Shown here piece by piece: positions 19,036 through 28,686 of a DNA stretch of 64,000 nucleotides. The position numbers were made by a program, and so were the translations under genes. The DNA comes from Rhodanobacter sp. (GTDB lineage Bacteria; Pseudomonadota; Gammaproteobacteria; Xanthomonadales; Rhodanobacteraceae). The stretch covers positions 1-64,000 of the forward strand of contig DAIDKO010000096.1 in assembly GCA_027450005.1 (NCBI GenBank), given 5' to 3'. The stretch's first letter is position 1, and each line of letters starts with the position of its first letter. The notes below the pieces were generated by a model that worked only from the letters and a program-made list of their open reading frames with translations, searched no databases and was not told where the DNA came from.

Positions 19036-20303
19036 CAGGATGCCGCAGGCTGCAAAGAGCGCGATTCTGCCCGGCTGCCGTCCTGCTGCGCCAGTCCGGC
19101 CTGCATGTCGTGGCCGCTGGGCTGCTGGTAGAGGCGCAGGCCGAACTCCGGCAGCAGCGCGAACAGATGGTCGAAGATGTCCGCCTGGATGGTCTCGTAC
19201 TCGGCCCATGCCACCGTGTCGGTAAAGCAGTACAGCTCGAGCGGGATGCCCTGCGGCCCGCTGGCCAGCTGGCGCACCATGCAGGTCAGACCGCGATGAA
19301 TGTGCGGATGCGTATCCAGGTACGTCTGCACGTAGGCGCGGAAGGTACCGAGATTGGTGAGCCGGCGACGATTGGCCGCCACTCCTGCGGCCTCGCCCAG
19401 CGCCCGGTTCCAGTCTTCCACCTCCCGCTGCTTCGCCGGCAGGTAGCCGCCCAGCAGGCGCAGTGTCGCCAGCCGGTCCAGCGCCGCGTCGTCGAGGAAA
19501 CCCACGCTGCCCGCGTCGATGGTGAGCACCCGCTTGATGCGGCGGCCGCCGGTCTCCTGCATGCCGCGCCAGTTCTTGTAGGAGTCGGAGATCAGCCGCC
19601 AGCTGGGGATGGTGGTGATCGTCTTGTCCCAGTTGCGTACCTTCACCGTATGCAGGGCAATGTCGATCACTTCGCCGTCGGCATGGAGCTGGGGCATCTC
19701 GATCCAGTCGCCTACGCGCAGCATGTCGTTGGAGGACAGCTGCACGCCCGCCACGAAGCCGAGGATGGTGTCCTTGAACACCAGCATCAGCACGGCCGAC
19801 ATGGCACCGAGGCCGGACAGCAGAAGGCCAATCCGCTGCCCGGTGAGCGCGGTGACGACGACGAGCCCCGCCACCACGAATAGCACGATCTTCGCCAGCT
19901 GCACCACGCCCTTGATCGAGCGTTCGCGGCCACGCGGCGTCTCCCGGTAGATGTCCTCCAGCGCCGACAGCGCACTGCTTATCGCCATCGCCACGAACAG
20001 CACCAGCAACGCCCTGCTGATGCTGGCGACCAGGTTCTCCACGTCGCCCGGCACGCCCGGCACCAGCGCGATGCCGTACTGCACCACCAGCGTCGGCGCC
20101 ATCCGCGCAAGCCAGGCGAAGCTTTGCCTCCTGCACAGCGCGTCATCCCATTGCCACTCCGTGCGCGCGGCCACGCCCTGTACCGCACGCAGCAGGACGC
20201 TGCGCACCAGCACGCCGACCAGCCACGCCAGCAGCAGCAGGGCCAGCAGGCCCATCGCGGTACGCATGCCGGGCAGATCCAGTAGTTGTTGCAGGGAAGC
20301 CAT
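19035..20303 (-). CDS. Mechanosensitive ion channel (MscS/YbdG family)
   Basis: LLLSGLGAMSAVLMLVFKDTILGFVAGVQLSSNDMLRVGDWIEMPQLHADGEVIDIALHTVKVRNWDKTITTIP. Confidence 0.93.
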   Translation of the reverse strand: MASLQQLLDLPGMRTAMGLLALLLLAWLVGVLVRSVLLRAVQGVAARTEWQWDDALCRRQSFAWLARMAPTLVVQYGIALVPGVPGDVENLVASISRALLVLFVAMAISSALSALEDIYRETPRGRERSIKGVVQLAKIVLFVVAGLVVVTALTGQRIGLLLSGLGAMSAVLMLVFKDTILGFVAGVQLSSNDMLRVGDWIEMPQLHADGEVIDIALHTVKVRNWDKTITTIPSWRLISDSYKNWRGMQETGGRRIKRVLTIDAGSVGFLDDAALDRLATLRLLGGYLPAKQREVEDWNRALGEAAGVAANRRRLTNLGTFRAYVQTYLDTHPHIHRGLTCMVRQLASGPQGIPLELYCFTDTVAWAEYETIQADIFDHLFALLPEFGLRLYQQPSGHDMQAGLAQQDGSRAESRSLQPAAS

Positions 20304-20396
20304 TCGCTTCGCTCCTCGGGGTCGGACCGGCGCGCGCGGCACGCCGGCAGGCCGGATAACCTTCGCCGCAAGCAGGGCAAAACCCCGCGGAAGACG

Positions 20397-20753
20397 CTAG
20401 GGCCGCGTGCCGCGTTCGATGCGTACGCCCACCGCCTTCGCACCACGCACCGCGCCAGGCTTGGACAGCTTCAGGCGCACCCAACGCACGCCGAACTCCT
20501 CGCGGATGATCGCGGCGCAGCGCTCGGCCAGGGTTTCCACCAGGCCAAAGCTGGAGGCGCCCACGTAGTCGATCAGCCGCTTGGACACGTCCTTGTAGTT
20601 CAGGGTGTGCGCGATGTCGTCGCTGGCGGCCGGCGCGGTGTTGTCGAACGCCATCTCGATATCGAAGGCCAGCGTTTGGCGCACGCGGCGCTCCCAGTCG
20701 TAGATGCCGATCACGGCGTCGATGCGCAAATCCTCGATGAAGACGATGTCCAT
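20397..20753 (-). CDS. folB: Dihydroneopterin aldolase
   Basis: MDIVFIEDLRIDAVIGIYDWERRVRQTLAFDIEMAFD...DYVGASSFGLVETLAERCAAIIREEFGVRWVRLKLSKPGAV. Confidence 0.95.
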   Translation of the reverse strand: MDIVFIEDLRIDAVIGIYDWERRVRQTLAFDIEMAFDNTAPAASDDIAHTLNYKDVSKRLIDYVGASSFGLVETLAERCAAIIREEFGVRWVRLKLSKPGAVRGAKAVGVRIERGTRP

Positions 20754-20895
20754 GGCAGCACGTTCGTTGGAACAGGGGCCTTACAGGGTCGGTGACCGCA
20801 GGCGCAGATGCAAGCCGGTGCATTTCACGCCGAGCGCGCGCAAGCCGGCGTGCGACGCGCTAGAGGTGGATCCCCACCCCTCGACAGGATCCGCC

Positions 20896-21306
20896 ATGAG
20901 TACCCCCGCCAACGTGACGGCCGCCATCGCCAGCACCCCCTACACCGTTCGCCTGGAGGACGACCATGGCCACCAGTGGCTGGGCGACGAGCCGACCGAG
21001 CTGCACGGCGCCGACGCCGGACCGGATCCGCATCGCCTGCTGCTCTCCAGCCTCGGTGCCTGCACCTCGATCACGCTGAAGATGTATGCCGAACGCAAGG
21101 GGCGGCCGCTGGAAGGCGTCGAAGTGGCGCTGGATTTCAATTCCTAAGGCGTGCCCGCGGCCGGCACCAACCTGATCCGGCGGCGTATCGCCCTGTACGG
21201 CCAGCTGGACGGGCAGCAACGCGAACGCCTGCTGCAGATCGCCAACGCCTGCCCGATCCACAAGGTACCGAGCGGCGAGATCCGCATCGATACGGCCTTG
21301 GAATAG
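20896..21306 (+). pseudogene. OsmC family protein with in-frame TAA
   Basis: MSTPANVTAAIASTPYTVRLEDDHGHQWLGDEPTELHGADAGPDPHRLLLSSLGACTSITLKMYAERKGRPLEGVEVALDFNS[TAA 21145-21147]GVPAAGTNLIRRRIALYGQLDGQQRERLLQIANACPIHKVPSGEIRIDTALE*; same frame on both sides. Confidence 0.85.
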
Positions 21307-21340
21307 GCACGTTGCGGCAGCAGAGATGCGATCATGGCGC

Positions 21341-22732
21341 ATGACCGCCTTCGCCACGCTCCCGCTCAAGCCCGCCCTGCTCGCCAGCCTCGAAACCCTC
21401 GGCTATGCGGAGATGACGCCGGTGCAAGCGCAAAGCCTGCCGCCAATGCTGGCAGGCCGCGACGTGATCGCGCAGGCGCAGACCGGCAGTGGCAAGACCG
21501 CCGCGTTCGGCCTCGCGCTGCTGCAGGCCCTGCAGCCGGAAACCATCCGCCTGCAGGCGCTGGTGCTGTGCCCCACGCGCGAACTCGCCGACCAGGTGAG
21601 CAAGTCCCTGCGCAAGCTCGCCGCCAACATCCCCAACGTGAAGCTGCTGACGCTGTGCGGCGGCATGCCGCTGGGCCCGCAACTCGCGTCCCTGCAGCAC
21701 GATCCGCACATCGTGGTCGGCACGCCAGGCCGCGTGCAGGAGCACCTCAAGCGCGGCAGCCTGCACGGCGGCGGCATCCAGATGCTGGTGCTGGACGAGG
21801 CCGACCGCATGCTGGACATGGGTTTCAGCGAGGCGATCGACGACATCGTCGGGCGCATCGCGAAGCACCACCAGACGCTGCTGTTTTCAGCCACCTACGC
21901 CGACGGGATCCGCGAGGCGAGCAAACGCCTGCAGCGCGAGCCGGTGGCGGTGACGGTGGAGGCGCCCCGCGAGGAAACCACGATCGAGCAGCGTTTTCAC
22001 GAGGTGGACCCGGCGCAAAAGCTGGACGCCCTCGCGCAGTTGCTCGGCAAGGGCACGCTCAGCGCCGAGCGGGCGCAACACGCGCTGGTGTTCTGCAATA
22101 TGCGCAAGGACGTGGACGCGGTGGCGCAGGAACTCGACCGCCGCGGCTTCTCCGCGCTCGCCCTGCACGGCGACATGGAACAGCGCGACCGCGACGAGGT
22201 ACTGGTGCAATTCGCCAACCGCAGCTGCTGCATCCTGGTGGCCACCGACGTGGCCGCACGTGGCCTGGATATCGCGGCACTGCCGCTGGTGGTGAGCTAC
22301 GACATCGCGCACGATCCGGACACGCACACGCACCGCATTGGCCGTACCGGCCGCGCTGGCGAGAGCGGCCTCGCGATCACCCTGGTCACGCCGCGCGAAC
22401 GGCCCAAGGCACAGAACATCGAGGCGCAGCTCGGCCAACCGCTGCCGTGGCACCCACTGCGCGTATCGCCGCCACGCGGCAAGCAACTCAACCTCGCGCC
22501 GATGAAGACCCTGGTGATCGACGCCGGCCGCCAGGACAAGCTGCGCCCCGGCGACATCCTCGGCGCGCTCACCGGCGACGCCGGGCTGGCCGCAAAGGAC
22601 ATCGGCAAGATCGACGTATTCGCCACCCGTGCCTACGTGGCGATCAGCCGCGCCTTGGCGAACAAGGCGCTGGACCGGTTGCGCGCGGGGCGCATCAAGG
22701 GGCGGAATTTTCGCGTGCGGGCGCTCGGTTGA
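21341..22732 (+). CDS. dbpA: ATP-dependent RNA helicase DbpA
   Basis: DEAD motifs (AQTGSGKTAAFGLALL, VLDEADRMLDMGFS, SATY, HRIGRTGRAG) and DbpA RNA-binding tail (RPGDILGALTGDAGLAAKDIGKIDVFATRAYVAI). Confidence 0.94.
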   Translation: MTAFATLPLKPALLASLETLGYAEMTPVQAQSLPPMLAGRDVIAQAQTGSGKTAAFGLALLQALQPETIRLQALVLCPTRELADQVSKSLRKLAANIPNVKLLTLCGGMPLGPQLASLQHDPHIVVGTPGRVQEHLKRGSLHGGGIQMLVLDEADRMLDMGFSEAIDDIVGRIAKHHQTLLFSATYADGIREASKRLQREPVAVTVEAPREETTIEQRFHEVDPAQKLDALAQLLGKGTLSAERAQHALVFCNMRKDVDAVAQELDRRGFSALALHGDMEQRDRDEVLVQFANRSCCILVATDVAARGLDIAALPLVVSYDIAHDPDTHTHRIGRTGRAGESGLAITLVTPRERPKAQNIEAQLGQPLPWHPLRVSPPRGKQLNLAPMKTLVIDAGRQDKLRPGDILGALTGDAGLAAKDIGKIDVFATRAYVAISRALANKALDRLRAGRIKGRNFRVRALG

Positions 22733-22849
22733 GCTTTGTTCCATTTCCCTGTTGGGATGCGGGCTTGCTCTTTTTGCTTTCGCAAGCCACAAAGCGGTTT
22801 CGGTCGCCTGCCGGCGGCCGAGTTTGCAGCGATGGTGACTTGCCCAGGC

Positions 22850-24097
22850 TCAACCGTGCGCCTGGCGCTGCAGTAAACGCGCCGCACCGCGCCCCGCCAG
22901 CAATCCGCTGGCAAGACATGCAGTCAGCAGATACCCCCCGGTAGGCGCCTCCCAGTCCAGCATCTCCCCGGCGCAGAATGTACCCGGCCGCGCCTTCAGC
23001 ATCAGGTGTTCGTCCAGCGCTTCCAGGCGCACGCCACCCGCGGTGCTGATTGCCTCGTCCAGTGGACGCGGCGCGCGCAGCGTCAGCGGCAGCGCCTTGA
23101 TCCGTGCCGCGAGCGCGGACGGATCCGCAAGCACCGCCTTGTCGGCGCCCTCGAACACCAGCGCGCATTTCGCCGTGTCGAGATGCGCACGACGGCGTAG
23201 CCAGTCGCCGAGACTGTGCTTGCCGCGCGGCGCGGCGAGGCGTTCGGCCAGCACCGCCGGCGCGATGCCCGGCACCAGGTCGAGTTGCAGTTGCGCCTCG
23301 CCGTCCCGGGCGATCCGCTCGCGCAGATCCGCGCCGATCGCATAAACCAAGCTGCCCTCGATGCCGTAGTCGCTTATCACGCATTCGCCCTGGCGCGATC
23401 GGTGGACCTCGTGCCGATCGACCCAGTGCGCCTTCACTGCCTTCAACGGTACGCCGGCGAAGCGGCTGCGCAGGTGCTCGCTCCATGCAACCTCGAACCC
23501 GCAGTTGGCGCTCTGCAACGGCGCAACGTCGATACCGGCGGCACGCAGTGGCGCCGCCCAAGCGCCATCGGAACCCAGCTTCGGCCAGCTCGCGCCGCCC
23601 AGCGCCAGCACGGTCGCGGCGGGGGTGACGGTGCGTTCGCCTTCCGGCGTGGCGAAGCGCAATACGCCATCATCGCGCCAGCCCAGCCAACGGTGGTGCA
23701 CGTGGAAGACCACGCCCGCGGCGCGCAGCCGGTGCAGCCAGCGACGCAGCAGGGGCGCGGCCTTCATGTCGGCGGGGAATACCCGGCCCGAACTGCCCAC
23801 GAAGGTTTCCACGCCCAGGCCGCGCGCCCAGTCGCGCAGTGCATCGGCATCGAAGGCACGCAGCCAGTTCGCGACTTCCTCCTGCCGCTCGCCGTAACGC
23901 CCAACGAAGCGTTCGAACGACTCGCCATGGGTGAGGTTAAGTCCGCCCTTGCCGGCGAGCAGGAACTTCCTGCCCACCGAGCCCATGGCGTCGTAGAGGT
24001 CAACGGCGATGCCTGCGGCGCAAGCCGCCTCGGCCGCCATCAGGCCGGCCGGGCCACCGCCGATAATCGCCACGTGCGCAGAAGTGCTCGTCATCAT
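22850..24097 (-). CDS. FAD-dependent oxidoreductase, HI0933/BaiN-like (TIGR03862-type)
   Basis: HVAIIGGGPAGLMAAEAACAAG, GRKFLLAGKGGLNLTH, FCAGEMLDWEAPTGGYLLTACLASG. Confidence 0.88.
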   Translation of the reverse strand: MMTSTSAHVAIIGGGPAGLMAAEAACAAGIAVDLYDAMGSVGRKFLLAGKGGLNLTHGESFERFVGRYGERQEEVANWLRAFDADALRDWARGLGVETFVGSSGRVFPADMKAAPLLRRWLHRLRAAGVVFHVHHRWLGWRDDGVLRFATPEGERTVTPAATVLALGGASWPKLGSDGAWAAPLRAAGIDVAPLQSANCGFEVAWSEHLRSRFAGVPLKAVKAHWVDRHEVHRSRQGECVISDYGIEGSLVYAIGADLRERIARDGEAQLQLDLVPGIAPAVLAERLAAPRGKHSLGDWLRRRAHLDTAKCALVFEGADKAVLADPSALAARIKALPLTLRAPRPLDEAISTAGGVRLEALDEHLMLKARPGTFCAGEMLDWEAPTGGYLLTACLASGLLAGRGAARLLQRQAHG

Positions 24098-24216
24098 CCG
24101 CCCATGGTCGCACGCCGCATGGACACCGACGCCAACGATTCCCACCCCCGGGGCGGCGCGACATCGCGTCAGCGATGGCCCACAGCATGGCCGCGGGGAT
24201 CATGCGCAAAAATAAA

Positions 24217-24240
24217 GGCCCAGCCGGCGCCGGCTGGGCC
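24217..24240 (-). terminator. Rho-independent terminator of the 24289-25377 gene
   Basis: Perfect palindrome GGCCCAGCCGGC/GCCGGCTGGGCC followed on the minus strand by TTTATTTTTG. Confidence 0.85.
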
Positions 24241-24288
24241 AAGTGGAGTCAGCGTGCGGTGCGTTCTCCTTGCCCCGCACGAAGGGCC

Positions 24289-25377
24289 TCAGTGCAGGAT
24301 CACGTGCGTGATCGCACAGGAATTGGTGTCGTTCGACCAGCTTGCCTGCTCGGTGAACGTGCCCGTACCCATCACCACGTTCGCCGCGCCGCCCGGCTGA
24401 CCCGCCGCGATCCAGGCGCACTCGTCGGAGTTCTCCGCGCCGGTGGAGGGGTTGGTCCAGCCGCCTGCCGGATAAGTATCCGACATCATCTCGTGCCACT
24501 CGTGGCCCAGTGTCATCGTCCAGCCGTCTAGGTAACCGGCGGAGCCGGAGTTCACGAAGTTCACGCCGCAGCTCGTACCCAGGTCCATGTTGTACGGCTG
24601 GTTGCTATAGGCGATGTCGCCGTACGACGAGGTCGTGTAGTTGTGCCACGCGCAATAGCCCTGGGTCGGGCTCTGGTAGTTGTCCGGGTCGGAACCGTGT
24701 GGCGACATGATGATGTAGTACGTGTAGCGGTTCGAGCCCTGCGCCGTGTTGCCGAAGTGCGCCGCCGCCTTGATCGCCTCGTTCGCCAGGTCGGTCGCGG
24801 TCGGTGCGCTGGGTGCGGCCGAGTTGTCGTACCAGGAGCCCGCGTACACGCCGCCGGTCTGGTACGGCACGAAGTTCGCGGTCGATGGGCAGCTGGTGGC
24901 GCCCCTCGCAACGCCTGCACCATCGCACCACTGGGTCAGGTCGGCCGACCACAGCTCGTTACCGGTACCGATGCCCTTGAACATCTCCTCCGCTACCGCC
25001 GCGGCGCCGTAGGAGTCGTTGGAGAACACATCGTCACCCTTGGCATTGAGGGTCTGCGTGCCCCAGCCGCTGCCGTAGTACACGACGTAGACCTTTACAT
25101 GGTTGTCCATCACGCCCACACCACTGGTGCCACCGCCATAGGCGAGCGTGTTCGAGGCTTTGCGCCTGGCGGTATGCCCAGCCTCGTATCTGTGGATCAA
25201 CTCCAGTACTGGGAGGGTGGGTATCGCACCATGGCGATAGGCGTGCCCGCTGGCAGGTGCGTAAGGGTTTAATTCCGACGAATTGCCATTGGCGGACTGG
25301 GCCAGCAGCGAGCTCGAGCCAAGGCCGAGCAGGATGGATGCTGCGATGGCTTTCAACACGATTGACTTCATGTGCAC
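24289..25377 (-). CDS. Secreted putative zinc metalloprotease, short paralog (HEWHE motif)
   Basis: Signal peptide; DGWTMTLGHEWHEMMSDTYPAGGWTNPSTGAENSDECAWIAAGQPGG; six mature cysteines conserved in the neighbouring paralog. Confidence 0.75.
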   Translation of the reverse strand: MHMKSIVLKAIAASILLGLGSSSLLAQSANGNSSELNPYAPASGHAYRHGAIPTLPVLELIHRYEAGHTARRKASNTLAYGGGTSGVGVMDNHVKVYVVYYGSGWGTQTLNAKGDDVFSNDSYGAAAVAEEMFKGIGTGNELWSADLTQWCDGAGVARGATSCPSTANFVPYQTGGVYAGSWYDNSAAPSAPTATDLANEAIKAAAHFGNTAQGSNRYTYYIIMSPHGSDPDNYQSPTQGYCAWHNYTTSSYGDIAYSNQPYNMDLGTSCGVNFVNSGSAGYLDGWTMTLGHEWHEMMSDTYPAGGWTNPSTGAENSDECAWIAAGQPGGAANVVMGTGTFTEQASWSNDTNSCAITHVILH

Positions 25378-25428
25378 TCCCCAAGTGGTGGGTTTGGTTG
25401 CGCGACATGCGCCCGCACGCCGCGGATT

Positions 25429-25509
25429 GCACGTCCCATGTCGAACATCCGGGGCATAAAGCAGGAATCCGCACCTCGGACGAAAACGGCGCGCATCCCT
25501 GCGCGCCGT
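25429..25509. repeat. Upstream/terminator segment repeated at about 27328-27407
   Basis: 24-nt identity GCACGTCCCATGTCGAACATCCGG at 25429-25452 and 27328-27351, similarity continuing into AACGGC[G/A]CGCATCC..TGCGCGCC. Confidence 0.8.
25486..25509 (-). terminator. Rho-independent terminator of the 25518-27254 gene
   Basis: Minus strand ACGGCGCGCA-GGGA-TGCGCGCCGT followed by TTTTCG. Confidence 0.8.
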
Positions 25510-25517
25510 GTCTTTCC

Positions 25518-27254
25518 TCAGAACGTCAGGCTCCAGCTGTTGAGCGTGCCGGTATCGCCGCTGTACCAGGGATCGTTGTCGATCACCTGCAGCTGCCAGG
25601 TGCCTGCGGCCGCATTCGCGGAGGCATCCACCGTGTAGGTGGTGTTGATGTTGCCGTCATTGTTGTAGTCCGGCGACTGCAGGGTGTACGAGGTACCGTC
25701 GGGCGCGATCAGATCGATCTCCAGGTCGCCCGACCAGTTATGGGTGATGTTGACGTTCACCTTCAAGGTGGACGGCGCATTGCCGGAGACTCCGCTCACC
25801 ACGATGCCGTCCTGGATGGTGGCGTTATCGCCGATCGTCACCGGTGTATCGGTGCTGCTGAAGGTACCGCCACCGCCGCCGCTGCTTGCGACAGTCACCG
25901 AGGCGGTCGTGCTGCTCTTTGCGCCGGTGCTGTCGGTCACGGTCTCGGTCACGTTGTAGGTACCCGCCGCCGCATAGGTGTGAGTCGGGCTCGCCGCGGT
26001 CGAGGTGCCACCGTCACCGAAAGTCCACGCGTACGAGCTGATCGTTCCACCCGTGTCGGTCGACGCATCCGTGAAGTTCACCGTCAGCCCGCTCACTGTG
26101 TCGGTGAAGTTTGCCACCGGCGTGCTACCGCCGCCGCCGCCGCCACCGCCGCTGCTGCTTCCGTTGACGATCGGGTGCGAGATTGCGCAGGAATTGGTGT
26201 CGTTAGACCAGCTCGCCTGCTCGGTGAACGTGCCCGTGCCCATCGCCACGTTCGCTGCACCGCCCGGCTGGCCCGCCGCGATCCAGGCGCACTCGTCGGA
26301 GTTCTCTGAACCGCTGCTGGTGTTCGTCCAGCCACCTGCCGGGTAGGTGTCCGACATCATCTCGTGCCATTCGTGGCCCAGCGTCATCGTCCAGCCGTCC
26401 AGGTTACCTGCCGAGCCCGAGTTCACGAAGTCCACGCCGCAACTCGAGCCCATGTCCATGTTGTACGGCTGGTTGCTGTAGGCGATGTCGCCGTACGACG
26501 AGGTCGTGTAGTTGTGCCATGCGCAGTAGCCCTGGGTCGGACTCTGGTAGTTGTCCGGGTCCGTGCCATGCGGCGACATGATGATGTAGTAGGTGTAGCG
26601 GTTCGAGCCTTGCGCCGTGTTGCCGAAGTGCGCCGCTGCCTTGATCGCCTCGTTCGCCAGGTCGGTCGCGGTCGGTGCGCTGGGCGCCGCTGCCGAGTTG
26701 TCATACCAGGAGCCCGCGTACACGCCGCCGGTCTGGTACGGCACGAAGTTCGCGTTCGACGGGCAACTGGTGGCGCCCGACGCCACGTTCGGACCGTCAC
26801 ACCACTGCGTCAGATCCGCCGACCACAGCTCGTTACCGGTACCGATGCCCTTGAACATCTCTTCCGCCACCGCTGCGGCGCCGTAGGAGTCGCCGCTGAA
26901 CACGTCGTCACCGTTGGCGTTGGTGGTTTGCGTCCCCCACTGGCTGCCGTAGTAAACGATGTAGACCTTCACATGGCCGTCCATCACGCCCACGCCGTCG
27001 ATGCCACCGTTGTAGGTCAGCGTGTTCGAGCTGGTTGCCGTGGTCGCCGTCGACGCATGCGTGTCGCGGTAGTGCTTCATCTTCTGGTGCACTTCGCGCG
27101 TCGGTATCGCGCCGTGGCGATAGCTGTGGCCGTAGGCAGGCGCATACGGATTGAGCTCCGACGGCTTGCCACCATTGTTGTGCGCCAGCGCCGGCCCTGC
27201 CGCCAGTCCGATCAGGACCGACGCAACCAGCGTCTTCAAAACGATCTGCTTCAT
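25518..27254 (-). CDS. Secreted putative zinc metalloprotease, long paralog with PKD and P/Homo B domains
   Basis: Same HEWHEMMSDTYPAGGW catalytic-like domain, Gly8 linker, PKD (SSYAWTFGDGGTSTAASPTHTYAAAGTYNVTETVTD), P domain (ITHNWSGDLEIDLIAPDGTSYTL...GTWQLQVIDNDPWYSGDTGTLNSWSLTF). Confidence 0.82.
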   Translation of the reverse strand: MKQIVLKTLVASVLIGLAAGPALAHNNGGKPSELNPYAPAYGHSYRHGAIPTREVHQKMKHYRDTHASTATTATSSNTLTYNGGIDGVGVMDGHVKVYIVYYGSQWGTQTTNANGDDVFSGDSYGAAAVAEEMFKGIGTGNELWSADLTQWCDGPNVASGATSCPSNANFVPYQTGGVYAGSWYDNSAAAPSAPTATDLANEAIKAAAHFGNTAQGSNRYTYYIIMSPHGTDPDNYQSPTQGYCAWHNYTTSSYGDIAYSNQPYNMDMGSSCGVDFVNSGSAGNLDGWTMTLGHEWHEMMSDTYPAGGWTNTSSGSENSDECAWIAAGQPGGAANVAMGTGTFTEQASWSNDTNSCAISHPIVNGSSSGGGGGGGGSTPVANFTDTVSGLTVNFTDASTDTGGTISSYAWTFGDGGTSTAASPTHTYAAAGTYNVTETVTDSTGAKSSTTASVTVASSGGGGGTFSSTDTPVTIGDNATIQDGIVVSGVSGNAPSTLKVNVNITHNWSGDLEIDLIAPDGTSYTLQSPDYNNDGNINTTYTVDASANAAAGTWQLQVIDNDPWYSGDTGTLNSWSLTF

Positions 27255-27407
27255 GCTAGCTCCCCGAATGGTGCTGTTGAGTGTCCGGGTACCTGGCCCC
27301 CGCTCAGGCATCGGAATGAGATTGGTCGCACGTCCCATGTCGAACATCCGGAGGCGCTAAGCAGGATTCACGCCTCTAGCTACAAACGGCACGCATCCTG
27401 CGCGCCA

Positions 27408-27490
27408 CATCGCTCGTCAAAACCAGTAATTCATGCCGTCGAGCACCCGGCCTCATTGCCGTACCAGACGTGCACATGCGAAACGGGAAC
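27408..27490 (-). pseudogene. Possible decayed C-terminal remnant of a further P-domain copy
   Basis: Minus strand CTGGTACGGCAATGAGGCCGG-GTGCTCGACGGCATGAATTACTGGTTTTGA aligns with the end of the long paralog (CTGGTACAGCGGCGATACCGGCACGCTCAACAGC...TTCTGA) with one 1-nt gap and mainly transitions, followed by a homologous terminator region. Confidence 0.4.
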
Positions 27491-28686
27491 CAACTCGTCG
27501 CTACGGCTGGCGACCACGGCAAGCTGGCTACGCGATTGAAGGGTAGGGTTGGTGCTATCCGGCCTCACGGGGAAATCCGTGCTCTGGTCGGCATGCCTCC
27601 CGGACGAGGCGCGCACGTCATCCACCCGGGTCAGCGCACCCCGATACGTCCCATCGGCCACCCCGTTCGAGCCGGCACGCGCCGATATAGCGACCCTAAA
27701 CCGGACAGCAGTGGCATCCGAGACACTTGGAGGAACTTCAGGTCGCACGGACGATTCCCCAGTTTTAGGCGCGAGCGAGGCTTACGCGGCCTCGTGGCCC
27801 CGTGGCAAAGACGAATGCCGCATACGCATGCGGCGACGGTTTCTACTTGCCAGACGATTCCCGAGCGTCCATCTGCAGCGACCGTTCCCCTGGGAGAATC
27901 CCTCTCACGGCCTGCCCTGGACTTTGCTCGACGACCCCCGCCCCCACGGTTGCCGCTCGGAACCTGTCGCCACACTCCCCGTGACGAACTCTTGAAACCT
28001 ACGCAATGGAATTCGCACGCGTCAAGACATGGAAATGGAAACCTCCAGCAATAATGCATTTTTCATTCATGTTTCCTTCATATTGCATTTCAACGAAGGC
28101 ACCCTGGCGCAAGGACGCAATATGTTGCGCATCACCAAGAAACCGGGATCAATGCCATCCCGACTGGTGTCGACCCGGCAGACGGCGGCTTCGGAGCTGC
28201 ACAGGATCCGCCCGAAGGCGACGCTTTCCCTCGAAATCGAAAGTTCTTGAAATTGGCGCGCCGCGGAGAATGTTCCGGGGACTTAAATCGAGGCAGGCGT
28301 TTCAGGCGAATGAATCGACCAAGGCATCCAGCCGCGGATGAGTCAGGGACGACGAAGACCCCGCCGGCCTAGGGAGTCGAATCGGAGCGTGTCGCGCCGC
28401 GACCGGCAGGCAGCCACTCAGGCGATCGTGCCGAGCGAGGGGGACGTCCGGCGGCCATGAGCCCTGATCTCAACCGCTGCGACGGTCGGGTTGCACGATA
28501 GGCGCCTCGTGCTATCGGTGAGGCCGTGACTACCCCATCCCCCGCCACCCTCGAGCGTGCGTACCGCGTGCGGCTGCGGCGGCTGCACCGGCGACGGCAG
28601 CTTCAGCCGCCCCACCGTGAGCAGCAACCTGTGCGGCGCGACGAATGCATCGCGCGCAGGGTGAGCCACGGCGATCCCGGCATGCT

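Noticed and set aside
18517-20136. Single 539-aa ORF as a fused gene
   Set aside because: Only the last 172 codons (FolK) look genuine; the upstream part is an out-of-frame reading of the MscS gene
26128-26160. CCG/GCC trinucleotide run as a regulatory repeat
   Set aside because: It encodes the in-frame Gly-rich linker of the long protease paralog
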